Assembly (NCBI GenBank): GCA_947447265.1
Contig: CANFKC010000017.1
Coordinates: 32,763-96,762 of the forward strand
Direction: 5' to 3'
Origin: Chitinophagaceae bacterium
Lineage (GTDB): Bacteria; Bacteroidota; Bacteroidia; Chitinophagales; Chitinophagaceae
Length of the DNA stretch: 64,000 nucleotides
The notes beneath the pieces are model-generated. The model worked only from the letters and a program-made list of their open reading frames with translations, ran no database searches and was not told the DNA's origin. How positions within the stretch are numbered: position 1 is the stretch's first letter; every line of letters begins with the position of its first letter. Positions 1-8,828 of this stretch are shown piece by piece. A program made the position numbers and the translations under genes.

Positions 1-1
1 G

Positions 2-487
2 GACAAGGTGGTGAAAGACCTTGAAAAAGTGGACATTAAAGCGGCGGCCATTCATGGTAATAAATCGCAGAATGCCCGCCAGCGTGCGCTTAATGATTTT
101 AAAGACAGCCGCATCCGCGTTCTGGTCGCTACCGATATAGCAGCACGGGGTATTGATGTTGACCTGCTTACGCACGTAATCAACTACGAAATTCCGGAAG
201 TGCCTGAAACTTATGTGCATCGCATAGGCCGTACAGGTCGTGCAGGCGCAACGGGTATTGCAATGTCTTTCTGCGATGGTGAAGAAAAAACAGACTGGCG
301 CAATATTGAAAAGCTGATCACTATGAAAATACCAGTTGTAGAAGGCCACCCTTACCCTATGTCAGCGGAAGGTATGGTGCATATTAACCTGCCTAAGGGC
401 AAAGATGTAGTGCAGCGCCCTAACGCAATAAAGCAAAACCCAAGAAGGCGTTTCAGTAACAACACCAATACAAGGAAACCGATGTAA
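2..487 (+). CDS. DEAD-box RNA helicase, C-terminal part (partial)
   Basis: The reading frame is open from the first bases of the window, so the 5' end of the gene lies outside. What remains is the second RecA-like (helicase C) domain. The motif V region is [11 protein letters not shown] at about residue 44 of the visible part, and motif VI is [10 protein letters not shown] about 30 residues later. A short basic tail ends in [13 protein letters not shown]. This arrangement is typical of RhlE/DeaD-type ATP-dependent RNA helicases, which unwind structured RNA in ribosome assembly and mRNA decay. The start and the DEAD box itself are not visible, so the subfamily (RhlE is most likely) is inferred only from the tail. 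A strong hairpin terminator follows at once. Confidence 0.93.
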   Translation, partial: DKVVKDLEKVDIKAAAIHGNKSQNARQRALNDFKDSRIRVLVATDIAARGIDVDLLTHVINYEIPEVPETYVHRIGRTGRAGATGIAMSFCDGEEKTDWRNIEKLITMKIPVVEGHPYPMSAEGMVHINLPKGKDVVQRPNAIKQNPRRRFSNNTNTRKPM

Positions 488-514
488 TTGTTTGCATCCG
501 ATAATTATATTTCA

Positions 515-542
515 CCCCCTCCCGATACGAATCGCGAGGGGG
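515..542 (+). terminator. Rho-independent terminator of the helicase gene
   Basis: A seven-pair GC-rich stem (ccccctc with gaggggg) encloses an inner helix, cgat/atcg, with loop acga. It is followed by ttttgttt and lies 28 bases after the helicase stop. Confidence 0.85.
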
Positions 543-586
543 TTTTGTTTGACAGTTTTTTTAATGGGATACAAACGTTAATAAAT

Positions 587-617
587 TTTGAAGTGCTTCA
601 TTAAATTGGTAAATTTG
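587..617 (+). promoter_or_regulatory. Bacteroidota-type promoter of the DUF433/PIN pair
   Basis: TTTG at 587-590 and TAAATTTG at 610-617 are separated by 19 bases. This matches the primary sigma consensus of Bacteroidota (-33 TTTG, -7 TAnnTTTG). Transcription would start about 10 bases before the ATG at 635. Confidence 0.6.
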
Positions 618-634
618 GATATTGAATTTATACT

Positions 635-868
635 ATGGAAAGTAGGATCATAAATATTAATCCGGAAATTTTAGGTGGCACTCCAGTTTTTTATGGAACA
701 AGAGTACCAATAAAAAATCTATTCGATTACCTGGAAACGGGCGACTCCATAGACGTATTTTTAAGCGATTTTGAAGGGGTAAGCAGAAGCCAGGTAGTGA
801 AAGTACTGGACATGTCACAAAAATTGATTCAAACCTCAACCGAAATTTTGAATGAAAATTTTGCTTGA
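635..868 (+). CDS. DUF433 family antitoxin-like protein
   Basis: This 77-residue protein matches the DUF433 pattern: an Asn-Pro-Glu-x-Leu-Gly-Gly-x-Pro-Val start, then a GTRVPI segment at about residues 22-27, then a helix-turn-helix-like half (DYLETGDSIDVFL, VSRSQVVKVL). DUF433 proteins are commonly the DNA-binding antitoxin partner of PIN-like DUF5615 toxins. The next gene is such a protein and overlaps this one by 17 bases, so the two are translationally coupled. A good -33/-7 promoter lies directly upstream. The antitoxin role is inferred from family and pairing. Confidence 0.85.
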   Translation: MESRIININPEILGGTPVFYGTRVPIKNLFDYLETGDSIDVFLSDFEGVSRSQVVKVLDMSQKLIQTSTEILNENFA

Positions 869-1184
869 TGAATGTGTGACAAAAAAGCTAAAAACTTATC
901 TAACAGGCCACGAGGTATACACAGTTACTGAGATGGGTTGGAGTGGCTTGTTTAACGGTAAACTCATAACAAAGTGTGTTGATGAGAATTTCGATATCTT
1001 ATTAACTGTAGATAAGAATGTTCTTTATCAACAAAGCATCGTGAAATACAACATAACCGTCGTTGTATTTGATGCTGTAAACAGTAAAATAGATACGCTG
1101 CTACCATTCATCGAGACTTTTGAAAAGCAAGCTCATTCGCTTGAGAAGTACAGGTTATATACATTTAATAGTCAGCTCCCATAG
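852..1184 (+). CDS. DUF5615 PIN-like toxin/nuclease
   Basis: A 110-residue protein starting MKILLDECV, the N-terminal beta strand and acidic cluster of the DUF5615 PIN-like fold. The second acidic site is ILLTVDKNVLY at about residues 50-60 (usually written TxDxDF or similar). The PIN-like fold predicts a small Mg-dependent ribonuclease. The gene starts inside the upstream DUF433 gene (17-base overlap), as in a toxin-antitoxin operon. The usual second aspartate of the D-K-D/N motif is replaced by N here, so activity is uncertain. The toxin role is inferred. Confidence 0.8.
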   Translation: MKILLDECVTKKLKTYLTGHEVYTVTEMGWSGLFNGKLITKCVDENFDILLTVDKNVLYQQSIVKYNITVVVFDAVNSKIDTLLPFIETFEKQAHSLEKYRLYTFNSQLP

Positions 1185-1254
1185 TTTGACTAATCCATTA
1201 TCACCAGGCAGATGGTATGTTTGACTCTACAGGGATATAGAATACTGATTCAGC

Positions 1255-2016
1255 ATGTACACCCACGAAATATCAATAGAAATAAAGCCAGGGACGAAGA
1301 AAGAAATGGTGTTCAATGAGTTTAGCTTGTTGATGGGCGCTTACACGCAAAGCGGGCAAGCGACAAGTGTAGGAGGCAATGCCTATTGGGATGGAAGCAG
1401 GATTGTCGGGCTTCTGATAACAATAGAAAGAGATGCACTGAAAACAAAATACAACAATATTTACGTCAATGCCAGAATTGCGGCACTGGAAGCTTTATGT
1501 AAATCAACTTTACAATTCAGGATTGCAGGCAAGAATAATGACAGCGGTGTTTGCAAATGTAAACTCCCTGATTCCTACATCCTTTTTACGCATATGTTTA
1601 ATGATGCATCGCCCATAGAGTGTGGGAAATGTGCAAAGCCCGTTCCGCTTTACCGCTTACCCTATTATGATGCCCATAGCTATTATTCCATTCAGGAATG
1701 GGAACGCCAATACAAGGCTTGCGATCAATTGCAACTGGGTTGCACTGTTGGGGAAAAATGGGCGTTAAAACAAATGCAGGATGCCAACTCGCAATTATCA
1801 AAGGAAGGCCGCAGCATATGCGCTCGCATGGAGGACCTAACCCAAACGCCATTTTACTATTACCTATTCAACTACAGGAAATTTAAACCCGGTCAGCAGC
1901 AAAGCAACTGCCCGGGTTGTGGAAATATGTGGGCTTTAAATGAACAACTGCATGGTTTCTACGATTACAAATGTGAGGCCTGCAGACTGATCTCCTGTAA
2001 ATCAAGTAATGTTTAA
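1255..2016 (+). CDS. DUF2310 zinc-ribbon protein
   Basis: The 253-residue protein resembles the DUF2310 family, described as zinc-ribbon-containing and possibly nucleic-acid binding. Supporting features are a central CKCKLPDSYILFTHMF segment, two Cys pairs (ECGKCAKPVPLYRLP near residue 125; CPGCG and CEAC near residues 220-240), the invariant-looking YKACDQLQLGC and the PFYYYLFNYRKF block. Two CxxC knuckles separated by about 20 residues at the C terminus form a rubredoxin-like zinc ribbon. It is monocistronic between two toxin-antitoxin pairs. No catalytic role can be read from the sequence. Confidence 0.75.
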   Translation: MYTHEISIEIKPGTKKEMVFNEFSLLMGAYTQSGQATSVGGNAYWDGSRIVGLLITIERDALKTKYNNIYVNARIAALEALCKSTLQFRIAGKNNDSGVCKCKLPDSYILFTHMFNDASPIECGKCAKPVPLYRLPYYDAHSYYSIQEWERQYKACDQLQLGCTVGEKWALKQMQDANSQLSKEGRSICARMEDLTQTPFYYYLFNYRKFKPGQQQSNCPGCGNMWALNEQLHGFYDYKCEACRLISCKSSNV

Positions 2017-2049
2017 TTTAGTTGTTACCGCTACTTGATTTATCGGTTT

Positions 2050-2322
2050 TTAAAATAAGTCAGCATGAGTTCCTGTGCTGATCAAAATTAATGTATCAGT
2101 CGCCTCGTTTACCTGCCAAATCAACAACCAATCGGGTTGAATGTGGCATTCCCAGCAGTCGTTGTAATTTCCAGTAAGCTTGTGAGCTTTGTTTTTGGCG
2201 GGTAAAGGTAATTTCTGTGCAATTGACGATATCACTTTTTGAATTAGCGCTTCTTTATATCCTCGTTTAATGGCTAGTTTGTATTCCCTTTTAAACTTGT
2301 TGGTATACTCTAAATGATACAT
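2050..2322 (-). CDS. RelE/YafQ-type mRNA interferase toxin
   Basis: A 90-residue basic protein with the YafQ-like layout: an N-terminal Y-x-x-x-FKREYK helix, a central KLTGNYNDCWECHIQPDWLLIWQV sheet and a C-terminal LISTGTHADLF strand. The H of HIQPDWLLIW and of GTHADLF occupies the positions of YafQ catalytic and substrate-binding residues. Such toxins cleave mRNA in the ribosomal A site. The start codon overlaps the stop of the upstream antitoxin by one base (TAATG), so translation is coupled. Confidence 0.88.
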   Translation of the reverse strand: MYHLEYTNKFKREYKLAIKRGYKEALIQKVISSIAQKLPLPAKNKAHKLTGNYNDCWECHIQPDWLLIWQVNEATDTLILISTGTHADLF

Positions 2323-2513
2323 TATTTTTTTAGGTCTTTAAAAAGTTGATCTAAAGACGCTGCCTTCTTTGTTTTGCCATTTCTTGCATCGCTGATTGCC
2401 TTTTTTGTTTCGGCATTAGGTTCTTTAAGTATTTTGGCGAAAGGCAAGGTTTCAAGAAGCTCAACAAATTTTTGTGCTTGTTTTGTTTTCGTATCTATTG
2501 TAATATAGGTCAT
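2322..2513 (-). CDS. Antitoxin partner of the RelE/YafQ toxin
   Basis: A 63-residue, lysine-rich protein directly upstream of, and overlapping, the toxin gene. It has no long recognisable DNA-binding domain. The C-terminal half (about residues 35-63, ending LDQLFKDLKK) is the type of amphipathic tail that wraps a RelE-fold toxin. The N-terminal MTYITIDTKTKQAQKFVELLETLPF resembles small antitoxins seen beside YafQ in Bacteroidota. The identification rests mainly on position and size. Confidence 0.75.
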   Translation of the reverse strand: MTYITIDTKTKQAQKFVELLETLPFAKILKEPNAETKKAISDARNGKTKKAASLDQLFKDLKK

Positions 2514-2533
2514 CTGCCAATGTATTAGTATAT

Positions 2534-2541
2534 CAAAGTTA
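2534..2541 (-). promoter_or_regulatory. -7 element of the RelE/antitoxin operon
   Basis: Read on the minus strand this is TAACTTTG, a match to TAnnTTTG, with the antitoxin ATG 20 bases downstream. No clear -33 TTTG is seen. Confidence 0.45.
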
Positions 2542-2574
2542 GTTAAAAATAAATTTTATTGGGTAACTATCACA

Positions 2575-5451
2575 TCAATTCTTACCCCAGACCAATTCTT
2601 CTTTTAAGAACTGGCCTGTAAAGCTTCCTTTTATTTTTGCTATATCTTCAGGGGTGCCGGTGCCGACTACTTTGCCACCGCCATTGCCACCTTCGGGGCC
2701 CATGTCAATTATGTAGTCGGCAACTTTAATAACATCCATGTTGTGCTCTATAACCAATACTGTGTTCCCACGTTCTACCAGGCGGTTCAGCACGCCCAGC
2801 AAATGCTTAATATCTTCGAAATGCAGGCCTGTTGTTGGTTCATCGAGTATGTATATGGTTTGCCCTGTATCGCGTTTTGATAGCTCGGTTGCAAGCTTTA
2901 CCCTTTGTGCTTCGCCACCGCTTAGGGTTACGGCACTTTGGCCTATGGTTACATAACCCAGACCAACATCCTGCAGGGTCTTTACCCTGCGGTATAAGAA
3001 CGGAACATTTACAAAAAATTCCACGGCATCATCAACGGTCATGTTCAGCACATCGGCTATTGATTTGCCTTTGTAGCGTATCTCCAGCGTTTCGCGGTTG
3101 TAGCGCTTACCGTTGCATTTGTCGCATGGTACATATACATCTGGCAGGAAGTTCATTTCTATTACCCTCATGCCGCCACCCTGGCACTCTTCGCACCGGC
3201 CGCTTTTTACATTGAAGGAGAAACGACCGGCATTATAGCCCCGTATCTTAGCTTCGGGAACCTGCGAAAAAAGCTGGCGCACATCGTTAAAGAAGCCGCA
3301 ATAGGTAGCCGGATTGCTGCGCGGCGTGCGGCCTATCGGGCTTTGATCAATCTCAATTACTTTATCAATATTTTCAAGACCGGTTACCTTTTTATGTGGC
3401 ATCGGCACCTGCTTAAATGTTGGGTAACAATGTTTGGCAAGTATGGGGTACAAAGTTTCATTGATCAATGTACTCTTGCCACTACCCGATACACCGCTTA
3501 TACAGATAAACGTACCTAACGGCAACTTAATGGAAACATCTTTCAGGTTGTTACCATTAACGCCTTCCAAGGTCAGTTCTTTGCCATTCCCTTTTCTGCG
3601 CTCTGCAGGTACTTCTATATTGAGGGTATGGTTCAGATAGCCTGACGTAATGGTATTTTGCTTCAATGTCTCCGCAGGTGTGCCTGCACTAACTATTCTG
3701 CCTCCGTGAAAGCCAGCGGCCGGGCCAATGTCAATAAGATGGTCGGCAGCCAGCATAATATCTTTATCGTGCTCTACCACCAGCACCGAGTTACCGGTAT
3801 CCCGCAAGTTTTGCAGTGCCTTTATGAGGCGTTGGTTATCCCGCTGATGTAAGCCAATACTCGGCTCATCGAGAATGTAAGTAATACCGGTTAATTGTGA
3901 ACCAATTTGTGTAGCGAGCCTGATACGCTGACTTTCGCCGCCACTGAGCGTTCGTGTAGAGCGATCAAGGGTAAGGTAGTGCAAACCCACATCGAGCAGG
4001 AAGTGCAGCCTGTCCCTTATCTCCTTTATAATATCTTTGGCAATGGCATTCTGTTTTTTGGTAAGCCTGTCTTCCAGCCCGTCAAACCAATCCATCAGTT
4101 CTTTTAACGAACGGGTTGCCAGTTCTGCTATATTTTCATTATCAAGCTTAAAATAAAGGCTTTCTTTCTTCAATCTTGCGCCATTGCATTCCGGGCAGGT
4201 ATTCAACTGCATAAAGCTTTCCGCCCAACCGCGCACATGCTCTGAGCCTGTTTCGCTGAACCAACGGAGTACCATATTTACAATGCCTTCGTAATTGTGT
4301 TCCGTTACTTCGTCTTTAGGTGTTGTAATTTCTCCACCTTCCATGGCATAGGTTACCAAGCCTTCTTCATTACCATAAAGCAAGATATTCATGTGCTTCT
4401 GGCTCAGGTTTTTTATAGGCTCGGAAAGCGATATTTTATTTTTACGGGCAAGAATGGCTACCATTTTGTATGACCATGAGTCGCGCTCTTCTCCCAGCGG
4501 TGCAATAGCACCGTCATTAATGCTCTTATTTTTATCGGGCAATACTTCATCCATATTCACCTGGTACACATTACCCAGACCTTTGCAGCGTGGGCAAGCG
4601 CCATAAGGAGAATTGAAGGAGAAGGTATTGGGCGAAGGTTCTTCGTAAGATATACCGGTATCTGCGCACATTAGTGAACGACTGTATTGCGCGATACGTG
4701 GACTTTCGGTTTCGGCCACAAACATGAGGTCTTTACCTACCTGCAGACTTTTTTGTACACTCTGGCTCATGCGGGCAAGCGCGTCGTTGGCCACGGACAT
4801 CCGGTCAATAACAAGTTCTATGTCGTGTATTTTATAGCGGTCCAGCTGCATGCGCTCTTTGAGCTCAATCACTTCGCCATCGACCCTTACTTTTAAATAA
4901 CCCTGTTTACGTAGTTGTTCAAAAAGCTCGCGATAGTGCCCCTTACGGCCGCGCACCACCGGCGCGAGCAACATTATTTTTTTGCCTTTAAAATTCTGCT
5001 GAATATGCGCTATTATTTCTTCCTCGCTGAACTTTGTCATCTTCTTACCCGTATTGTAAGAATAGGCATCCGCTACGCGTGCATATAACAAACGCATAAA
5101 GTCGTAAACTTCTGTAACCGTGCCTACGGTACTGCGCGGGTTGCGGTTAGTCGTTTTTTGCTCAATAGAAATTACGGGAGAAAGCCCGGTTATTTTATCT
5201 ACATCTGGCCGCTCCAGGTCGCCCATAAACTGGCGGGCATAAGCAGCAAAACTTTCCATATACCGGCGCTGCCCTTCGGCAAAAATGGTATCGAATGCCA
5301 ACGATGATTTACCGCTGCCACTGATACCGGTTATTACTACCAGCTTATTTTTTGGTATGCTAACATCAATGTTTTTTAAGTTGTGTACCCTTGCACCCAT
5401 TACCTCAATCATCCCACTATCGCCGGGTTGGTTCAATATCTCCTTACTCAT
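2575..5451 (-). CDS. uvrA: Excinuclease ABC subunit A (UvrA)
   Basis: Full-length UvrA (958 residues), the damage-sensing ATPase of nucleotide excision repair that loads UvrB. Walker A motifs are GISGSGKSS (42-50) and GVSGSGKST (653-661). ABC signatures are LSGGESQRIRL (about 502) and LSGGEAQRVKL (about 845), each followed by ILDEP. The C-terminal zinc module is complete: C753-x2-C756 and C776-x2-C779. The first module is not: C262 has no partner three residues on (T265), although C286-x2-C289 is present. The N terminus has about 12 extra residues before the conserved IEVMGARVHNLKN. The gene is monocistronic. Confidence 0.98.
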   Translation of the reverse strand: MSKEILNQPGDSGMIEVMGARVHNLKNIDVSIPKNKLVVITGISGSGKSSLAFDTIFAEGQRRYMESFAAYARQFMGDLERPDVDKITGLSPVISIEQKTTNRNPRSTVGTVTEVYDFMRLLYARVADAYSYNTGKKMTKFSEEEIIAHIQQNFKGKKIMLLAPVVRGRKGHYRELFEQLRKQGYLKVRVDGEVIELKERMQLDRYKIHDIELVIDRMSVANDALARMSQSVQKSLQVGKDLMFVAETESPRIAQYSRSLMCADTGISYEEPSPNTFSFNSPYGACPRCKGLGNVYQVNMDEVLPDKNKSINDGAIAPLGEERDSWSYKMVAILARKNKISLSEPIKNLSQKHMNILLYGNEEGLVTYAMEGGEITTPKDEVTEHNYEGIVNMVLRWFSETGSEHVRGWAESFMQLNTCPECNGARLKKESLYFKLDNENIAELATRSLKELMDWFDGLEDRLTKKQNAIAKDIIKEIRDRLHFLLDVGLHYLTLDRSTRTLSGGESQRIRLATQIGSQLTGITYILDEPSIGLHQRDNQRLIKALQNLRDTGNSVLVVEHDKDIMLAADHLIDIGPAAGFHGGRIVSAGTPAETLKQNTITSGYLNHTLNIEVPAERRKGNGKELTLEGVNGNNLKDVSIKLPLGTFICISGVSGSGKSTLINETLYPILAKHCYPTFKQVPMPHKKVTGLENIDKVIEIDQSPIGRTPRSNPATYCGFFNDVRQLFSQVPEAKIRGYNAGRFSFNVKSGRCEECQGGGMRVIEMNFLPDVYVPCDKCNGKRYNRETLEIRYKGKSIADVLNMTVDDAVEFFVNVPFLYRRVKTLQDVGLGYVTIGQSAVTLSGGEAQRVKLATELSKRDTGQTIYILDEPTTGLHFEDIKHLLGVLNRLVERGNTVLVIEHNMDVIKVADYIIDMGPEGGNGGGKVVGTGTPEDIAKIKGSFTGQFLKEELVWGKN

Positions 5452-5714
5452 GTTATATGCAAGTTAGGGCAAAAAATTGTATCGGAAATAGGGGCTTTAT
5501 TGTCTGTTTATATGACCCTATAAATGAGGTAAATTATCATGTTATTGCACCCGCAAATCGGCGCACGGTTGGTCGGCAGATTCATGTTATAGAGGTTTAT
5601 TAGCTAAGGTTTCAATGTCGTTTACGTAAATAAATATATGATAAAAATATCAGCTATACATTAGCAATTAAATTTTATTATCTTTACCACATAGTTAAAC
5701 CTACACCACGATTT

Positions 5715-7220
5715 GTGACTACCATTTTAGAAAACGGTCTTCCGGAAGCGGAACATTTTAATGAGCTGGGTTTGCGTGTTGCAGATAATGTTAGTGCTTT
5801 ACTATCTTACTGGGATGCCAATGAAGTATGCAGGTATGCCAACGATGCTTTTGGCGAGTGGTTTGGAAGATCGCGGGCCGAAATGGATGGTATTACGCTG
5901 AAAGCACTACTCGGTGCTACTTACGAAAAAAGTGTAACGTACATACAACAAGTGCTGGCAGGAAACACGCCAACATTTGAAAGAGAGCTGGTGTTGCCGG
6001 ATGGAGATTCTATGGTATACCTGGCGACCTATTATCCTGACTTTGATGAAGACCAGAGGGTGATCGGTTTTTACGTACACTGCGCGGACATTACCAAAAT
6101 AAAAAAATTAGAAGCCGACCTCAGAAAATCAGAACTACGTTTCAGCAAATTCCTCGAAAATGCGCCTGACGCTCTGGTAATAATTGACGAAAAGGGTATT
6201 GTTCACCTCATTAATGCCAAGTGCACTGAAGTGTTTGGATATTCGCGCGGCGAACTGAACGGCAAACATGTAGAATTGCTGATACCTCAGTGTTGCCCGC
6301 TGTTTCAGTCTACAAAACAAAAAGACTATTCTGATTCTGAATTGCTTAAACCTGTAAATGCCGGACTACGGCTGGAAGGCAAGCGCGGCACCGGAGAATT
6401 ATTTCCTTTAGATGTAAGCCTTAACCCATTTGAAACGGATGAAGGATCGTTCGTAGCTGTTTCGGTGCGGGATATCACCCTTATGGTAGAGCGGGAAAAA
6501 GAAATGCTTCAATCGGTAGAAGTAATAAGTGACCAGAATAAACGGTTGATCAATTTCACACATATCGTATCGCACAACCTTCGCACCCATTCGGGTAATT
6601 TGTCTACTGTACTCAACCTCTTTTTTGAGTCAGATTCTGCTGAAGAGAAGGAAGAGATGCTTGGCTACCTGAAACAAATATCGACAGGGTTTACTGATAC
6701 CGTAAACCACCTGAATGAAATAGTAGCAGTACAAACCAAGAAGAACCTGCAAAAGGAAGAAATTAATTTGTGCAGATATATAGAGCGTTGCCTGGAAACC
6801 ATTGCTATGGATATAAGGCAGGCAGGTGTAATAGTTAGGAACAGGGTGCCTGCTGACACTACCTTTACCTATAATATCGCTTACCTGGAAAGTATATTGC
6901 TCAACTTTTTAACCAATGGCATAAAGTACCGCAGCAAAGAAAGGACAGCAACAATAGACCTTTCGGTAACGAAAAATGATAATGAATTAATGCTGCATAT
7001 CGCTGATAATGGGATAGGTATCAACCTTAAGGAAAACGGCACCAAGCTATTCGGCATGTATAACACCTTCGGTAGCCATCCTGAAGCCCGCGGTATTGGT
7101 TTGTTCATTACCAAGTACCAGGTGGAAGCCATGGGCGGCACAATAGACGTAGAAAGCGAACCCGGGGTTGGCACAACTTTTACAATTCACTTCCCCAATA
7201 ATATACCGTCATTAGGCTAG
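5715..7220 (+). CDS. PAS-PAS sensor histidine kinase
   Basis: A 501-residue cytosolic sensor kinase with no membrane segment. PAS domains lie at about 20-130 (first) and 138-258 (second, with PDALVIIDEKG and FGYSRGEL). A DHp helix follows with phospho-acceptor H287 in HIVSHNLRTHSGN, then a HATPase domain with N-box FLTNGIKYRSKE (about 395), G1 DNGIGI and G2 ARGIGLFITK. The start is GTG at 5715; the first in-frame ATG lies well inside PAS1, so GTG is preferred. No response regulator is adjacent, so the kinase is an orphan. A weak TATCTTTA at 5679-5686 could be its -7 element. The signal sensed cannot be deduced. Confidence 0.92.
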   Translation: MTTILENGLPEAEHFNELGLRVADNVSALLSYWDANEVCRYANDAFGEWFGRSRAEMDGITLKALLGATYEKSVTYIQQVLAGNTPTFERELVLPDGDSMVYLATYYPDFDEDQRVIGFYVHCADITKIKKLEADLRKSELRFSKFLENAPDALVIIDEKGIVHLINAKCTEVFGYSRGELNGKHVELLIPQCCPLFQSTKQKDYSDSELLKPVNAGLRLEGKRGTGELFPLDVSLNPFETDEGSFVAVSVRDITLMVEREKEMLQSVEVISDQNKRLINFTHIVSHNLRTHSGNLSTVLNLFFESDSAEEKEEMLGYLKQISTGFTDTVNHLNEIVAVQTKKNLQKEEINLCRYIERCLETIAMDIRQAGVIVRNRVPADTTFTYNIAYLESILLNFLTNGIKYRSKERTATIDLSVTKNDNELMLHIADNGIGINLKENGTKLFGMYNTFGSHPEARGIGLFITKYQVEAMGGTIDVESEPGVGTTFTIHFPNNIPSLG

Positions 7221-7279
7221 GGAAAGCTGGAGTATGTGCAGCGGCACAATTCAGTAGTTGTTTAAAATGTAAGCAACTG

Positions 7280-8716
7280 CTATTGTATATCCAGCTTCGC
7301 AGAATAGACACGACCGTCCTTGTCTTCAATTTTCACTGAATAGGTGCCAGGCTCCATATCGTCAATCATTACTTTACAGACGTCTTTGTTTTTAGGGTAG
7401 GAAATGTCCATTTCTATTGGGTTTCCCGTAGCATCTATCAATGCGCAGCTCACGATATTCTGCATTACTACCGAGAAGTATTTTTGTCCTTTCGCAGGCT
7501 GGTTAATGAGTACCGAGGTATTTTCGCTCATTACTTTTTTCTTGTAATAAACGCCTCGCCTGAACATTACGGAACGGGTTACCTGATCTTCCCATACCAC
7601 ATAAATATAACCCCCACCTATTGCCACATCCGCGTTCAACATAACACCTTCTGCGACGGTATCATAAGTCGCCGGAAAACCGAATACATTCAGCGCATCA
7701 GTAAAGGAAAGACAAACAAAATTGTTGCCGCCGGATGTTTGTGTCCAGACAGCTGCTGCCGCATTGCCTATCCCCGCTATACGCGGAAAATTCTGCGTAG
7801 ATACATTCGCGATATCGCCTGTTAAAGGCGCTACTGATAAGGATGGTTTAGATAATGATAGTTTACCCATGTAAACGAACTGGCGATCGCGGCTTCCGCT
7901 CATAAAGACAGTATACATGGTATCGCCGACAATAACGCCACCCGGACCACTGGCAGGGCAGGTTTCGGGTTTAAAGTTGGTGGAATCGATTTGCTGGCCA
8001 TTGTTAAATGAAATACCGCCGTTGTTAGAAACACCAGCCCATATATTGCGTAACCCTTCGAAGCTATTGCGGTACAACAATACACCCGCATTGCCCGATG
8101 CGATATAGGCTGCAGGGCTGCACTCGCATACGTTGAAGCCAGACTGTACACTGCCCATGGTATCTTTCTTAAAAGATTCGCCTAGGTCGGTTGACCGGGT
8201 TACTACATAGCGGTGGCTGGCATCATCTTTTTCCGACTTCATATAAGTCACAAACGGGTTACCTGTCTCATCTGTGGTTACAGTGGGGAACCTGGTAATA
8301 TATGCTCCTTTTGTATCGACCTCCTCAGCAGCCGAAAAATTAAGACCTCCATCGTAAGAATGCCTGATGTATATACGGCCCGTTTCTTCAGGCATTTCTT
8401 TGTAAACAACATAAACAGTATCGCCGTGTGCGCCAATATCTGGTCCGGCCCATGAAGATGTGAAAACCATGCTCGCAGGCGGCCCCAGGGAAACAGGCTG
8501 AGAAAAGGTTTCTCCTCCCCACTTGGCAAACCATACTTTACCGGCGTCATCGCCCCAAACCACCATGGGGTTGTCGTATTTATCCAGTTTAATTCGCGGA
8601 TGAAGGTTGCCATGTACTTTACTGGCTACCGGGCCTGCGCCCAGCCAACCGATAACCCGTTGGGCAAAAACAGGAGTGAGCAGCAGAGAGAAAAAAAATG
8701 TGAGCGTGAATTTCAT
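7280..8716 (-). CDS. Secreted sialidase-like BNR/beta-propeller protein
   Basis: 478 residues with a clear Sec signal peptide (MKFTLTFFFSLLLTPVFAQ, cleavage after AQ region). The body has repeated Asp-box-like and propeller strands (IYIRHSYDGGLNFSAAEEV, VVTRSTDLGESFKKD, GVSNNGGISFNNGQQ), typical of exo-alpha-sialidase/BNR-fold proteins. The last about 80 residues form a small beta domain (INQPAKGQKYFSV ... MEPGTYSVKIEDKDGRVYS) resembling a T9SS sorting tail. Catalytic sialidase residues (the Arg triad and FRIP motif) are not recognisable, so enzymatic activity should not be assumed. Export to the surface or medium is inferred. Confidence 0.75.
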   Translation of the reverse strand: MKFTLTFFFSLLLTPVFAQRVIGWLGAGPVASKVHGNLHPRIKLDKYDNPMVVWGDDAGKVWFAKWGGETFSQPVSLGPPASMVFTSSWAGPDIGAHGDTVYVVYKEMPEETGRIYIRHSYDGGLNFSAAEEVDTKGAYITRFPTVTTDETGNPFVTYMKSEKDDASHRYVVTRSTDLGESFKKDTMGSVQSGFNVCECSPAAYIASGNAGVLLYRNSFEGLRNIWAGVSNNGGISFNNGQQIDSTNFKPETCPASGPGGVIVGDTMYTVFMSGSRDRQFVYMGKLSLSKPSLSVAPLTGDIANVSTQNFPRIAGIGNAAAAVWTQTSGGNNFVCLSFTDALNVFGFPATYDTVAEGVMLNADVAIGGGYIYVVWEDQVTRSVMFRRGVYYKKKVMSENTSVLINQPAKGQKYFSVVMQNIVSCALIDATGNPIEMDISYPKNKDVCKVMIDDMEPGTYSVKIEDKDGRVYSAKLDIQ

Positions 8717-8732
8717 GTAAGTAACTAATGTA

Positions 8733-8740
8733 CAAAAGTA
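8733..8740 (-). promoter_or_regulatory. -7 element upstream of the BNR protein gene
   Basis: On the minus strand this reads TACTTTTG, fitting TAnnTTTG, 16 bases before the start codon. No convincing -33 element. Confidence 0.45.
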
Positions 8741-8828
8741 AAATTTTAGGGATAAGCAGCTGAAATTTAATATACACAGTTGTTAGTTGCGTTGAGGCAT
8801 GGGCTGTACCGACAACTGCTGAACCGTT

